A stretch of 64,000 nt of DNA from Rhabdothermincola salaria (GTDB lineage: Bacteria; Actinomycetota; Acidimicrobiia; Acidimicrobiales; Acidimicrobilacustridaceae): positions 434,001-498,000 of the forward strand of contig NZ_JAJQXW010000001.1 in the NCBI RefSeq assembly GCF_021246445.1. The letters run 5' to 3'. The position numbers were made by a program, and so were the translations under genes. The notes below the pieces were generated by a model. It ran no database searches, was not told the DNA's origin, and was given only the letters and a program-made list of their open reading frames with translations. This document shows positions 24,592 to 33,910 of this stretch, in pieces. Position 1 is the stretch's first letter. Each line of letters starts with the position of its first letter.

Positions 24592-26214
24592 TCAGCCGGG
24601 GGGAGAGGTCGGGGGTGTCGGAGGCGACTGGTCGTCGGCGGGGGCCAGACGGCGACCGCGCAGGCGGTTGGTGACGGCCTGGAGCTCCTCGGCCCGCAGG
24701 GCCCACAGCACGAGCCCGTAGGCGAGCGTCCCGAGAGCCCCGGACGCGAGGCCGGCCACCACGCCGTGGCCGAGGACGGCCTGCACCGCCACGATGACGG
24801 CCACGAGGGCGGCCGTCGCCCCCACCAGGCGGGCGATCCCCACCAGGGTGCGCCGGTCGAACCACGGGCCGATCCGGCGTTGGAGGGCCACCAGGGCGAC
24901 CACGGCGAACACCGCATAGGCGACCGAGAACGACGCCGCCAGGCCCTCGACGCCGAAGGGCCCGACGAAGGCGATGGCCAGCACCACGTTGAGGGCGTTC
25001 TGGCCCAGGTTGATCCAGAAGGGGGTGCGGGTGTCGCGCAGGGCGTAGAAGCCCCGCATGGCGTAGAGGTAGGCGGCGAAGAAGGGCAGGCCGGCGGAGA
25101 AGGCGGCGAGCGTGCCGGCGATGGTGTCGCCCGACTCGGCGTCGAGCGCGCCACGCTCGAGGGCCACGGTCACGACGGGTCCGGCCAGCAGGGTGAGTCC
25201 CGCGGCGGCCGGCAACAACAGCACCAGCACGAGGCGGAGGCCGTAGGTGAAACGGGCTCGCAGTGCGGCCATCTCCCCGCGCACGGCGGCGCCGGCCATC
25301 TCGGGGGTGAAGGCCACCATGACCGACACCGCCCACAGGCCGTAGGGGAGCTGGAAGAACATGTAGGCGACGGTGTAGGCGGTGACCCCGTCGACCCCGT
25401 TGGCCAACACGATGACCGTGAAGAAGGCGACCTGGTTGGCGAGGACGTAGCCGAGCGTCCACGCCGAGAGCCGGACCACCTGGCGCACGGCCGGGTTGCG
25501 CAGCTCGAAGCGCCACCGCAGCTTGATGCCGGCGTGGCGCATGGCGGGCCACAGCACCACGGTCATGGCGACGATGCCGGCCGTGGTGCCCAGACCGAGC
25601 AGGAGCAGCAGCCCGGTGTCGTCGCGGACCTGATCGAAGGTGGGCTGGTCCCCGCCGGCGAAGCGGGGCAGCGCCAGGAACAGGCAGATGACCACGACGT
25701 TGTTGAGCACCGGGGCGAAGGCGGGCACCGCGAACGAGCGCCGGGCGTTCAACAAGGCGGTGCCGAGGGTGGTCAGCCCGTAGAAGAACATCTGGGGCAG
25801 GAACATCACCAGCAGCGGCACGGCCACCTCGGCCTGGCGCTCGGCGTCGGCGGGGTCGGTGGTGATGCTGTAGGCCCGGATGATCCACGGTGCCGCCACC
25901 ATGGCCAGCAGGGTCATGGCGGCGAGGACCACGGTGATCACCGTGGCCAGGGCGTCGATGCCGTCCTGGTCGTCGCGGTCCATGTGCTCGACCACGACCG
26001 GGACCAGGGTGGCGGCGAGGATGCCGCCGAGCACCAGGTCGTAGAGCATGTTGGGTGTGTTGTTGGCCAGGTTGAAGGCCTCGGCCAGCGCAGTGGTGCC
26101 CAGCGCGTAGACGATGACCGCAGTGCGGACCAGCCCGCTGATCCGGCTGAGGGCGGTGCCGACCGCGACCGTGGCCGATGACCGGAGCAGGCGGTTGCCG
26201 CTCGGCGCGGTCAC
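24592..26214 (-). CDS. murJ: Lipid II flippase MurJ (MviN family)
   Basis: Moves the peptidoglycan precursor lipid II across the membrane. 540 residues with about 14 hydrophobic helices; the N-terminus ([20 protein letters not shown]) matches MviN/MurJ, including the conserved SRxxGxxR motif near residue 22, and [20 protein letters not shown] near 46 is the other hallmark. No kinase-like extension as in mycobacterial MviN is seen. The GTG at 26214 overlaps the stop of the coiled-coil gene upstream (GTGA), so the two are co-translated. Confidence 0.93.
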   Translation of the reverse strand: MTAPSGNRLLRSSATVAVGTALSRISGLVRTAVIVYALGTTALAEAFNLANNTPNMLYDLVLGGILAATLVPVVVEHMDRDDQDGIDALATVITVVLAAMTLLAMVAAPWIIRAYSITTDPADAERQAEVAVPLLVMFLPQMFFYGLTTLGTALLNARRSFAVPAFAPVLNNVVVICLFLALPRFAGGDQPTFDQVRDDTGLLLLLGLGTTAGIVAMTVVLWPAMRHAGIKLRWRFELRNPAVRQVVRLSAWTLGYVLANQVAFFTVIVLANGVDGVTAYTVAYMFFQLPYGLWAVSVMVAFTPEMAGAAVRGEMAALRARFTYGLRLVLVLLLPAAAGLTLLAGPVVTVALERGALDAESGDTIAGTLAAFSAGLPFFAAYLYAMRGFYALRDTRTPFWINLGQNALNVVLAIAFVGPFGVEGLAASFSVAYAVFAVVALVALQRRIGPWFDRRTLVGIARLVGATAALVAVIVAVQAVLGHGVVAGLASGALGTLAYGLVLWALRAEELQAVTNRLRGRRLAPADDQSPPTPPTSPPG

Positions 26215-26801
26215 CGTTCGGAGGTGCCCGGGGCCGGCGGCAGGGCCGGCAGCTCGGCGAGGCCGGCAGAGAGGTTGGTGAGCTCGGCGACGACGTCGGT
26301 CACGGCCGAGCCGATGAGGGCCAGCGAGTCGGTCTGCTGGGTGGCGCCCAGCTCGAGGGCGCGGGTCACGACCTCGTCGAGGCGGGCGTCGAGGTCGCCC
26401 AGCCGCGCCTCGGTGGACACCAGGCGCTGGTCGATGCGCTTGGCGATCTCGAGCTGTCGGCGGCGGGCCTCGGCGGCGGCCCCGTCGCTGCGCTCGAGCT
26501 CGGCCAGGATGTCGCCGAGGTCGATCGCCTCACGCGCGTCCGTGAGATCCTGGCCGGCCGACGCCACCTGCCAGGTCTGGTCGACGGCGGTGGCCACATC
26601 GCGGCCGACCACCTCGAGGCGGTCTCGCAGCGGTCCCTTGTCGAGCCGGCGGACGGCGGCGTGGTAACGATCCTCGGCGGCGACGGCGTCGTCGACGAAG
26701 GGGCGCCAGCGGGGGCCCAGGGCCCGGCTGCGCATCCTCCAGCGGGACCGGCGGGGGAGGAGGGCCGCGAGCCGGTTCCGCCATCGAGAGCGGCGCGTCA
26801 C
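26211..26801 (-). CDS. Coiled-coil protein of unknown function, coupled to murJ
   Basis: 196 residues from GTG 26801: a very basic N-terminus ([20 protein letters not shown]), then helical, heptad-like segments ([40 protein letters not shown]) and a hydrophobic-leaning C-terminal helix. No membrane segment is obvious. I recognise no family. Overlap with murJ suggests a role in cell-wall precursor export or division, but this rests on position only. It diverges from proA across 110 bases. Confidence 0.65.
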   Translation of the reverse strand: MTRRSRWRNRLAALLPRRSRWRMRSRALGPRWRPFVDDAVAAEDRYHAAVRRLDKGPLRDRLEVVGRDVATAVDQTWQVASAGQDLTDAREAIDLGDILAELERSDGAAAEARRRQLEIAKRIDQRLVSTEARLGDLDARLDEVVTRALELGATQQTDSLALIGSAVTDVVAELTNLSAGLAELPALPPAPGTSER

Positions 26802-26899
26802 GACCCCACCACGACGCGCCCGTCGTCTCGCGTCGGTCCTGGGTCGGCCATGGGCGACAACGTACCTGCACCGGCTCCGGGCCCCGTGGTGCCCGCCGG

Positions 26900-26905
26900 T
26901 AGCCT
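26900..26905 (+). promoter_or_regulatory. -10 element (TAGCCT), leaderless proA
   Basis: TANNNT hexamer ending 7 nt before GTG 26913; it fixes that start and shows proA has its own promoter apart from proB. Confidence 0.55.
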
Positions 26906-26912
26906 GACGACC

Positions 26913-28193
26913 GTGTCGACCGAAGCCTCCCTCTCCGCGTCCCCCGCCGCCGCCACTGCCGTCGCCGACCTGGCCCGTCGGGTGAAGGCCGCCTCCCGGG
27001 TGGTGGCCACCGCCTCCACCGAGGTCAAGGACGAGGCCCTCCGGCGGGCGGCGGACCTCCTGGTGGCCCGGTCCGGCGAGATCCTCGCCGCCAACGCCAC
27101 CGACGTGGCCCGGGCCGAGGCCGACGGGGTGTCCCCGACGGTCGTCGATCGCCTGCGCCTCACCGAGGCGCGCATCCAGGCCATGGCCGGCGGCCTGGCG
27201 CAGGTGGCCGCCCTGGCCGACCCGGTGGGCGAGGTGCTCGACGGTTGGGTGCGTCCCAACGGGCTGCGCATCCGCCGCGTCCGGGTGCCGCTGGGCGTGG
27301 TGGCCATCATCTACGAGAACCGACCCAACGTCACCTCCGACGCCGCGGGGCTCTGCCTCAAGTCCGGCAACGCCGCCTTCCTGCGCGGGTCGTCGGGGGC
27401 CATCTCGTCCAACACGGTGATCGCCGACGCCCTGCGCGACGCCGCGGCCGATGCCGGCCTCCCCGCCGACAGCGTCGTGCTCGTCACCGACACCAGCCGC
27501 GAGGCCGCGGTGGAGTTCATGCGCCAGCGGGGCTCCGTCGACTGCCTCATCCCCCGGGGTGGCCCGTCGCTCATCCAGTCGATCCTCGACAACGCCACGG
27601 TGCCGTTCGTGATCGACGGCGACGGCAATTGCCACGTCTACGTCGACGCCGATGCCGACCTCGACATGGCCCTCGACATCATCGTGAACGCCAAGACCCA
27701 GCGGCCGTCGGTGTGCAACGCGGCCGAGACGATGCTGGTGCACGCCGACGTGGCCGACGCCTTCCTGCCCCGGGCCGCCGCCGCCCTCCACGGGGTGGAG
27801 CTGCTGGGCGACGCGCAGGCCTGCGCTCGAATGCCCGGGGCGGTGCCGGCCGACGACGAGGCGTGGGCCACCGAGTTCCTCGATCTGCGCCTGGCCGTCA
27901 AGGTCGTCGACTCCCTCGACCACGCCGTGGAGCACATCTCGACCTACGGCTCGGGCCACAGCGAGGCCATCGTCACCCGCTCGCTGGCCGCCGCCGAGCG
28001 CTTCACCCACGAGGTCGACGCCGCCGCCGTGCTGGTGAACGCCTCCACCCGCTTCGTCGACGGCGAGGAGTTCGGCTTCGGCGCCGAGATCGGCATCTCC
28101 ACCCAGAAGCTCCACGCCCGCGGCCCCATGGGCCTCCGCGAGCTCACCTGCGTCAAGTACCTGGTCCACGGCACCGGCCAGACCCGCGCCTGA
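26913..28193 (+). CDS. proA: Gamma-glutamyl phosphate reductase
   Basis: Second step of proline synthesis: NADPH-dependent reduction of glutamyl 5-phosphate to the semialdehyde. Aldehyde-dehydrogenase fold with [20 protein letters not shown] near residue 126, [16 protein letters not shown] near 151, and the catalytic Cys in [15 protein letters not shown] near 270. 426 residues, normal. Unusually for this pathway it is separated from proB by three genes on the other strand. Confidence 0.97.
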   Translation: MSTEASLSASPAAATAVADLARRVKAASRVVATASTEVKDEALRRAADLLVARSGEILAANATDVARAEADGVSPTVVDRLRLTEARIQAMAGGLAQVAALADPVGEVLDGWVRPNGLRIRRVRVPLGVVAIIYENRPNVTSDAAGLCLKSGNAAFLRGSSGAISSNTVIADALRDAAADAGLPADSVVLVTDTSREAAVEFMRQRGSVDCLIPRGGPSLIQSILDNATVPFVIDGDGNCHVYVDADADLDMALDIIVNAKTQRPSVCNAAETMLVHADVADAFLPRAAAALHGVELLGDAQACARMPGAVPADDEAWATEFLDLRLAVKVVDSLDHAVEHISTYGSGHSEAIVTRSLAAAERFTHEVDAAAVLVNASTRFVDGEEFGFGAEIGISTQKLHARGPMGLRELTCVKYLVHGTGQTRA

Positions 28194-28240
28194 CGCCCCG
28201 CCCACCGGGAGGCCGAGCGCAGGGGCAGTCGCCCGGACCT

Positions 28241-28532
28241 GGGATGCGCGTCGGATGAGCACAGCGGTTGGTGGCCGTCGAGGGGACGGCCCGGCGCGCC
28301 GTGTGGCGCAACGGGTGGGCCGACGCCGTGTGGGATCCGCGTCGAGTGAGGAGAGCGGTGGGTGGCCGCCGTCGGGACAGCTCCGCGCGCAGGCCGAGCG
28401 CAGTGCGGCCCGGCGGCCGCCGCCTGCGGTCGCCGAAGCGTTCGGCGACCTTGCCCGGGTCGGCGAAGCCGCCGCTGCGGAGCGAGGCGAGCACGGAGCG
28501 CCCGGCGGTGGACAGGACCCGCCGCTCGACGA
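28241..28532. repeat. Dispersed intergenic repeat, copy B
   Basis: 28357-28532 is the partner of the repeat after proB: 59 bp (28474-28532) are identical to 23510-23568 and the preceding ~110 bp are closely similar. 28241-28299 is a degenerate extra copy of 28332-28390. Like copy A it starts shortly after a pro gene stop. It fills most of the 416-base gap between proA and moxR; I see no gene there. Confidence 0.85.
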
Positions 28533-28595
28533 ACGGTCACGGCCGCAACGGTGAGCAGGAGAAGAAGGGCCGCACCGCGTCGGCGGGGGCGGGGA

Positions 28596-28601
28596 TAGGG
28601 T
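28596..28601 (+). promoter_or_regulatory. -10 element (TAGGGT), leaderless moxR
   Basis: TANNNT hexamer ending 8 nt before ATG 28610. Confidence 0.55.
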
Positions 28602-28609
28602 CGATCTTC

Positions 28610-29512
28610 ATGGATTACCGCTTCGAGTCGCCTGCTGCTGTCCGCTCGTCGCTCAAGGAGGTCGACTACCTCTCCGACGAGGGCATCGCCGGCGTGGTGT
28701 TCCTGGCCGACCGCCTGGGCAAGCCGGTGCTGGTCGAGGGCCCAGCCGGCACGGGCAAGACCCAGCTGGCCAAGTCGGTGGCCGAGGTCCTCGGGGCCCG
28801 GCTCATCCGGCTGCAGTGCTACGAAGGCCTCGACGAGTCCAAGGCCCTCTACGAGTGGAACTACAAGAAGCAGCTGCTGCGCATCCAGGCCGAGCGCAAC
28901 AACGAGTCGACCTGGGAGGACATCGAGGACGACATCTTCGGTGAGGACTTCCTGCTCACCCGACCGTTGCTGGAGGCCATCCGGGCCACCGACCCGGTGG
29001 TGCTGCTCATCGACGAGGTCGACCGGGTGGAGGTCGAGACCGAGGCCCTGCTGCTCGAGATCCTCTCCGACTACCAGGTCTCCATCCCTGAGCTGGGCAC
29101 GGTCGAGGCCACCCAGATCCCGATGGTGTTCCTCACCTCCAACAACACCCGGGAGCTCTCCGAGGCCCTCAAGCGCCGGTGCCTGTTCCTGCACATCGAC
29201 TACCCGGACATGGAGCGCGAGAAGGAGATCGTGCTCACCAAGATCCCCGACATCACCGAGCAGCTGGCCGACCAGGTGGCCCGCATCGTGCGGTCCATCC
29301 GCCAGCTCGAGCTGAAGAAGTCGCCGTCGGTGTCCGAGACGCTCGACTGGGCCCGCACCTTGCTGCTGCTGGGCGTGGACTCGGTGTCGGAGGCGGAGGC
29401 CACCGAGACCATCAACATCCTGCTCAAGTACCAGAGCGACATCGCCAAGGCGTCCAAGGAGCTGGCCGGCGACACCAGCGGGGCCCGCAAGCCGGGAGTG
29501 CCCCGCACGTGA
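28610..29512 (+). CDS. MoxR-family AAA+ ATPase
   Basis: 300 residues. Walker A is GPAGTGKTQLA near residue 44, Walker B VVLLIDEVDRVE near 130, and sensor-1 FLTSNN near 170. MoxR ATPases act with a VWA partner as chaperone/maturation factors, for example in inserting metal cofactors into enzymes. The next gene is exactly such a VWA protein, overlapping by GTGA. The arrangement resembles CoxD/CoxE of CO dehydrogenase clusters, but no such enzyme genes are in this window, so the client is unknown. Confidence 0.93.
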   Translation: MDYRFESPAAVRSSLKEVDYLSDEGIAGVVFLADRLGKPVLVEGPAGTGKTQLAKSVAEVLGARLIRLQCYEGLDESKALYEWNYKKQLLRIQAERNNESTWEDIEDDIFGEDFLLTRPLLEAIRATDPVVLLIDEVDRVEVETEALLLEILSDYQVSIPELGTVEATQIPMVFLTSNNTRELSEALKRRCLFLHIDYPDMEREKEIVLTKIPDITEQLADQVARIVRSIRQLELKKSPSVSETLDWARTLLLLGVDSVSEAEATETINILLKYQSDIAKASKELAGDTSGARKPGVPRT

Positions 29513-31008
29513 CTCCGCCCACCGCCCCCGACACCGTCGCCGGCGGTGCCCCGGGTCAGGAGCCGTCGCCCCTGCTCGAGCTGCTCGAGGGCTTCATGGG
29601 CGAGCTCCGGGCGGCCGGGTTGCCGGTGAGCCTCACCGAGAACCTCGACGCCATGGAGGCGGTGCGCCACATCCCGCTCGAGGACCGCGACGCCTTCAAG
29701 TACGCGTTGGCCGCCACCCTGGTGAAGAACAACGCCCACTGGCGGGCCTTCGAGACCGTGTTCGAGGTCTACTTCTCGCTGCGGGGCAAGGAGTTCGCCC
29801 TGCGGTCCGACGACACCGCCGAGGGGCCCGATCCCGACGACGACGACACCGCGGGGGCCCTGTCCGACGGGGCCGGCGGCGCCGGGGGAGCGGGTGAGGG
29901 GCTCACCCCTGAAGAGCTCCAGGCCATGCTCTTCCAGGCCCTGAGCCACGGCGACGACCCGCTCATCCGGGCCCTCGCCCGCCAGGCCGTCAAGCGGTTC
30001 GCGGGCATGGAACCGGGGCGTCCGGTGGGCGGCACCTACTACCTGTACCGCACGCTGCGGAACCTCGATCTCGACGACACGCTCGAGAAGCTGATGGACC
30101 AGGCGCGTGACGACTCCCCGCAGCCCCTCACCCCCCTCGAGGAGCGCCTCGAGCGCGACGAGTACGAGAGCCGCATCGATCGCCTCAAGAAGGAGGTCGA
30201 GGCCGAGATCCGCCGGCGCCTGGTGGCCGACCGTGGCCCCGAGGCGATGGCGCGCACCCTGCGCAAACCGCTGCCCGAGGACGTCGACTTCATGCACGCC
30301 AGCCGGGAGGAGCTGACCAGCCTGCGCAAGGCGATCTACCCGCTGACCCGCAAGCTGGCCGTGCGCCTGGCCCGCAAGCGCCGCCACGGCCGCAAGGGAC
30401 CACTCGACTTCCGCAACACGGTGCGCCATTCGCTGAGCTACGGCGGCGTGCCCGCCGAGCCGAAGTTCCGCTACCCGCGCCCGTCCAAGCCGGAGATCTT
30501 CGTCGTCGCCGACATCTCCGGGTCGGTGGCCAGCTTCGCCCGCTTCACCTTGCACCTGGTGTACGCCATCGCCGGGCAGTTCTCGAAGGTGCGCTCGTTC
30601 GTGTTCATCGACGGCATCGACGAGGTCACCCGCTTCTTCGAAGGGGTCGACGACATCGGCGAGGCCGTGCACCGGGTCAACACCGAAGCCGACGTGGTGT
30701 GGGTCGACGGCCACAGCGACTACGGCCACGCCTTCGAGGTGTTCTGGAACAAGTGGGGGCGCGAGATCAGCCCCAAGACCACGGTGATCATCCTGGGCGA
30801 CGCCCGCAACAACTACCACGCCTCGCAGGCCTGGGTGCTCAAGGAGATCGAGAAGAAGGCCCGTCACGTCTACTGGCTGAACCCCGAGCCGGCCTCCTAC
30901 TGGGACACCGGCGACAGCATCGTGGGCGAGTACGGCGTGCACTGCGACGGGGTGTTCGAGTGCCGCAACCTGCGCCAGCTCGAACGCTTCGTCGAGCACC
31001 TGGCCTGA
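29509..31008 (+). CDS. VWA (CoxE-like) partner of the MoxR ATPase
   Basis: 499 residues. The C-terminal ~220 form a von Willebrand A domain with the MIDAS start DISGSVA near residue 336 (DxSxS) in VVADISGSVASFARF, and later TVIILGDARNNY. An acidic, Gly-rich low-complexity stretch lies near 105-130 and a basic RLARKRRHGRKG segment near 290. GTG 29509 overlaps the moxR stop. The protein is expected to form a complex with the ATPase and recognise its client. No membrane anchor or signal peptide is present, so it is cytoplasmic. Confidence 0.9.
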   Translation: MTPPTAPDTVAGGAPGQEPSPLLELLEGFMGELRAAGLPVSLTENLDAMEAVRHIPLEDRDAFKYALAATLVKNNAHWRAFETVFEVYFSLRGKEFALRSDDTAEGPDPDDDDTAGALSDGAGGAGGAGEGLTPEELQAMLFQALSHGDDPLIRALARQAVKRFAGMEPGRPVGGTYYLYRTLRNLDLDDTLEKLMDQARDDSPQPLTPLEERLERDEYESRIDRLKKEVEAEIRRRLVADRGPEAMARTLRKPLPEDVDFMHASREELTSLRKAIYPLTRKLAVRLARKRRHGRKGPLDFRNTVRHSLSYGGVPAEPKFRYPRPSKPEIFVVADISGSVASFARFTLHLVYAIAGQFSKVRSFVFIDGIDEVTRFFEGVDDIGEAVHRVNTEADVVWVDGHSDYGHAFEVFWNKWGREISPKTTVIILGDARNNYHASQAWVLKEIEKKARHVYWLNPEPASYWDTGDSIVGEYGVHCDGVFECRNLRQLERFVEHLA

Positions 31009-31019
31009 CCGCGACCTCG

Positions 31020-32204
31020 ATGTCCGACGCGAGCGATGTGACGGGTCGCGACGAGCTGCTGGTGCGCCTGCACGAGCTCGTCCCCGCTCTCGCGGCTCGC
31101 GCCGGTGAGGCCGAGACGTCGCGGCGCCTGCCCGAGGCCACGATCGACGACCTGCGCGCCACCGGCGTGTTCGCCGCGTTGGTGCCCCGGCGCTACGGCG
31201 GACTGGGCCACGACGTCTCGCTGGTGCCCGAGATCGGACGCGTCCTGGGTGCCGCTGATGTCTCCACCGGCTGGGTGGCCACCTTCTTGGTGATGCACAA
31301 CTGGTTGCTCGCCCAGTTCCCCGAGACCGTGTGCCGGGAGGTCTTCGCCGAGCGCGCCCACGCGCTGGCTCCCGCGGCACTGTCCCCGTCGGGTGCCGCC
31401 CAACGGGTCGAGGGTGGCCTGCGGGTGTCGGGCCGGTGGGGGTGGGGGAGCGGTGTGGCCCACGCCGACCGGATCCTCCTGACCGCGATCGTGGAGGGCT
31501 CCGCCCCGGACCTGCGCATGGTGCTGCTCTCGCCCGACGAGGTGACCGTCGAGGACGTCTGGCACACCGACGGACTCCGCGGCACGGGGAGCAACGACAT
31601 CGTCGTCGAGGGCGTGTTCGTCCCCGACGATCGCACGGTGTCGTTCTTCGACCTCGTCGAGGGCCGCGCTGCCGACCGCAGCGGTCACGACGAGCCGTCG
31701 CTGCGACGGCCCCTGGTCCCGATCCTGGCGCTCACTGCCGCCGCCCCGCTGGTCGGTGGCGGGTTCGGGGCGCTGGACGCGTTCACGGCCCGCCTCCGTG
31801 AGCGGGTGCTCGCCTACTCCCTGGGCGAACGTCAGCAGGACAAGCCCGCGGCCCAGATCCGCCTGGCGGTGGCCGAGGCCGATCTGCGGGCGGCGTCGTT
31901 GTTGATCGACGACGTGTCGGACCGCATCGCCGGCAGCTACGGAACCGGCGGTTCGCTCGACGCCGCCGAACGGTCGGCGCTGCGCATGGCCGCCGCCCAT
32001 GCCGTACACCTGGCCAAGGACGCGGTGAGGAGCCTGGCCGACGCCGCCGGGGGGTCGGCCCACTTCCTCGACCAGCCGATGCAGCGGTTCCTGCGTGATC
32101 TCACCATCGGCTCGAGCCATGCGGTGTTCGACCACGATCGGGCCGCCGAGACCAGGGGCCGGATCATGGCCGGATTCGAACCCGGCCCCACCGACATGGT
32201 CTGA
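31020..32204 (+). CDS. Acyl-CoA-dehydrogenase-fold flavoprotein (possible group D monooxygenase)
   Basis: 394 residues with the ACAD layout: N-terminal helical domain (RRLPEATIDDLRATGVFAAL, VPRRYGGLGHDVS), a middle beta domain (GLRVSGRWGWGSGVAHADRI, WHTDGLRGTGSNDIVVEGVF) and a C-terminal helical domain ending in the aromatic-hydroxylase-like LRDLTIGSSHAVFDHD. The last segment and lack of a clear catalytic Glu favour the HsaA/SfnC-type flavin-dependent monooxygenases over true dehydrogenases. Substrate unknown. It starts 12 nt after the VWA gene and converges on paaX, whose family often controls aromatic degradation. Confidence 0.78.
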   Translation: MSDASDVTGRDELLVRLHELVPALAARAGEAETSRRLPEATIDDLRATGVFAALVPRRYGGLGHDVSLVPEIGRVLGAADVSTGWVATFLVMHNWLLAQFPETVCREVFAERAHALAPAALSPSGAAQRVEGGLRVSGRWGWGSGVAHADRILLTAIVEGSAPDLRMVLLSPDEVTVEDVWHTDGLRGTGSNDIVVEGVFVPDDRTVSFFDLVEGRAADRSGHDEPSLRRPLVPILALTAAAPLVGGGFGALDAFTARLRERVLAYSLGERQQDKPAAQIRLAVAEADLRAASLLIDDVSDRIAGSYGTGGSLDAAERSALRMAAAHAVHLAKDAVRSLADAAGGSAHFLDQPMQRFLRDLTIGSSHAVFDHDRAAETRGRIMAGFEPGPTDMV

Positions 32205-32213
32205 GTCCGGCCC

Positions 32214-33161
32214 CTACCTCAAGCTGAGCAGGAGGTCGTCCCAGGGGGCGAAGAGCTGGGGGGCGTCGTGGGCCTCGCGGAGCAGCACGCCGAGGCGGCG
32301 GCAGGTGATGAGCAGCTCGCGGGCCTGGCGGCCCGGCCAGGGGCGGGGGAGCAGCTCGGGGGGCAGGAGCGGGTCGTGGTTGAAGCACTCCTGGAAGTCG
32401 ATGCCCATGGCCAGGCTCCCGGGGAGGAACTCGGCCTCGGTGAGGCGGCGCTTGTCCTTGCGCCACTGCTCGAGCATCGGCGGCACGCCCTGGTAGGTGG
32501 TCACGAAGCCCTCGTAGCGCCGGGCCAGCTCGTCGAGGGGCCAGAGCCTCGCCGCGATGGCCTTGGGGTCGGTGGCGCCGCCCACCTCGAGGTCGTCGGT
32601 GGAGGCGAGGGTCACGTGGTCGTCGACCTCGAGGTGGGCGACCGTGCGCCGCACGTCGTCCTCCCAGGCGTGAGGTGAGACGTAGAGGCCGTTGTGCACG
32701 GCCGCCCCACCGAGGTCGAGGAGGTGGTCGCGCAGGGCGTCGCGGGCGCTGCGCCGGGCCTCGGGCACGGCGAAGGCCACGAGGTGCCAGTTGCGGTCCC
32801 ACCCGCGTCCGGCCGCGTCCTGGGCGAAGGCCAGGCGGGTGCGCTCCATCGATGCGGCCATGGCCCGCAGCCCGGCCGACGTGGCCCGGAACGAGGCGTC
32901 GCGACCCTCGCCCTCGCGCTCGAACAGGCCCTCGGCGACCAGGCGGCGCAGGCAGGAGCGCACCTGCTCGACGCTCTGGCCCGACGCTTCGGCCACCGGG
33001 TGGATGTCGGCCGCGTGCAGGGTGCCGTCCTTGCGCACCATGCCCAGCACCAGCACCCGGGTGGGGATCTCGGTGTCGCTGCCGAACGGCGTGGGGCGGT
33101 GAGGCGGCTGCTCGCCGGACTCGTCGGACGCCTCGGTCCGGGGGCTGGTCGGAGTCGTCAC
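32214..33161 (-). CDS. PaaX-family transcriptional regulator
   Basis: 315 residues. A winged-helix N-terminal domain (IPTRVLVLGMVRKDGTLHAA, then VEQVRSCLRRLVAEGLFERE) is followed by the PaaX central and C-terminal domains (WHLVAFAVPEARRSARDALR; HNGLYVSPHAWEDDV; FLPGSLAMGIDFQECFNHDP-like). PaaX represses phenylacetate catabolism in several bacteria and releases DNA on binding phenylacetyl-CoA; no paa genes are visible here, so the effector is open. The Asp/Pro-rich N-terminus suggests either a short disordered tail or a later start. It ends 9 bases from the convergent flavoprotein gene. Confidence 0.87.
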   Translation of the reverse strand: MTTPTSPRTEASDESGEQPPHRPTPFGSDTEIPTRVLVLGMVRKDGTLHAADIHPVAEASGQSVEQVRSCLRRLVAEGLFEREGEGRDASFRATSAGLRAMAASMERTRLAFAQDAAGRGWDRNWHLVAFAVPEARRSARDALRDHLLDLGGAAVHNGLYVSPHAWEDDVRRTVAHLEVDDHVTLASTDDLEVGGATDPKAIAARLWPLDELARRYEGFVTTYQGVPPMLEQWRKDKRRLTEAEFLPGSLAMGIDFQECFNHDPLLPPELLPRPWPGRQARELLITCRRLGVLLREAHDAPQLFAPWDDLLLSLR

Positions 33162-33226
33162 GGCCGTAGTCAACCCCGACCGGCAGGGTTCCCGCAATCT
33201 GGTCGGATCCGAGGACGTCTGCCTGC

Positions 33227-33910
33227 TCACATGGTGTGCAGGCCGCACTCCGTCTTGGCTCGTCCGACCCAGCGGCCCGAGCGGGGGTCGTCGGGGTCGA
33301 GGGGCTTCTGGGTGCAGGGCTGGCACCCGATCGACGGGTACCCCTGGTGCAGCAGCGGGTTGACGATGACGTCGTGGTCGTCGATGTAGCCCTGCACGTC
33401 GAGGTCGCTCCAGGTGGCGATGGGGTTCACCTTGATGAGCCCCCGCAGGTCGCGCGCCACGATGGGGGCGCGCACCCGGCTGTCGGCCTCGGCCCGGCGC
33501 AGGCCGCTCATCCAGGCCGCCTTGCCGGCCAGGGCCCGGTCGAGCTGGCCGACCTTCACGGCCGAGCAGCAGTTCTCCGGGTCGGCCTGCCACAGCGGCT
33601 CGTTCTGGCGTTCGACGGTCATGATGCGCAGGTTCAGCCCGTAGCGTCGGCGTACCGCCTCGACGGTCTCGAGCGTCTCGGGGAAGTGGTAGCCGGTGTC
33701 GATGAACACGACCTCGATGGCCGGGTCGACCTTGACGGCGAGGTCGATGAGCACCCCGTCGGTCATCGACGCGGTGAGGGCGAGGTGGGGGGCGAAGTTC
33801 TCGACCGCCCACTCGATGACCTGGCTGGCCGACCAGGTCTCGAAGCGGTGGCTGAGCTCGGCGAGGTCGGCGTCGGAGAACCCCGGCGAGGACAGGTTGG
33901 TCAAGCTCAC
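33227..33910 (-). CDS. cysH: Adenylyl-sulfate (APS) reductase, CysH type
   Basis: Reduces activated sulfate to sulfite. 227 residues with the PP-loop-type fold (LALTASMTDGVLIDLAVKV near residue 45) and the catalytic end CGLHTM. Two Cys pairs, CCSAVK near 122 and GCQPC near 205, are the 4Fe-4S ligands that mark the APS-using form rather than the PAPS-using enterobacterial one. GTG 33910 overlaps the sulfite reductase stop, so sir-cysH are coupled. Confidence 0.93.
   Translation of the reverse strand: MSLTNLSSPGFSDADLAELSHRFETWSASQVIEWAVENFAPHLALTASMTDGVLIDLAVKVDPAIEVVFIDTGYHFPETLETVEAVRRRYGLNLRIMTVERQNEPLWQADPENCCSAVKVGQLDRALAGKAAWMSGLRRAEADSRVRAPIVARDLRGLIKVNPIATWSDLDVQGYIDDHDVIVNPLLHQGYPSIGCQPCTQKPLDPDDPRSGRWVGRAKTECGLHTM

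Noticed and set aside
23326-28532. Composite transposon carrying pspA-murJ
   Set aside because: The flanking repeats are in direct orientation but have no transposase, terminal inverted repeats or target duplications that I can see; the carried genes are core genes.
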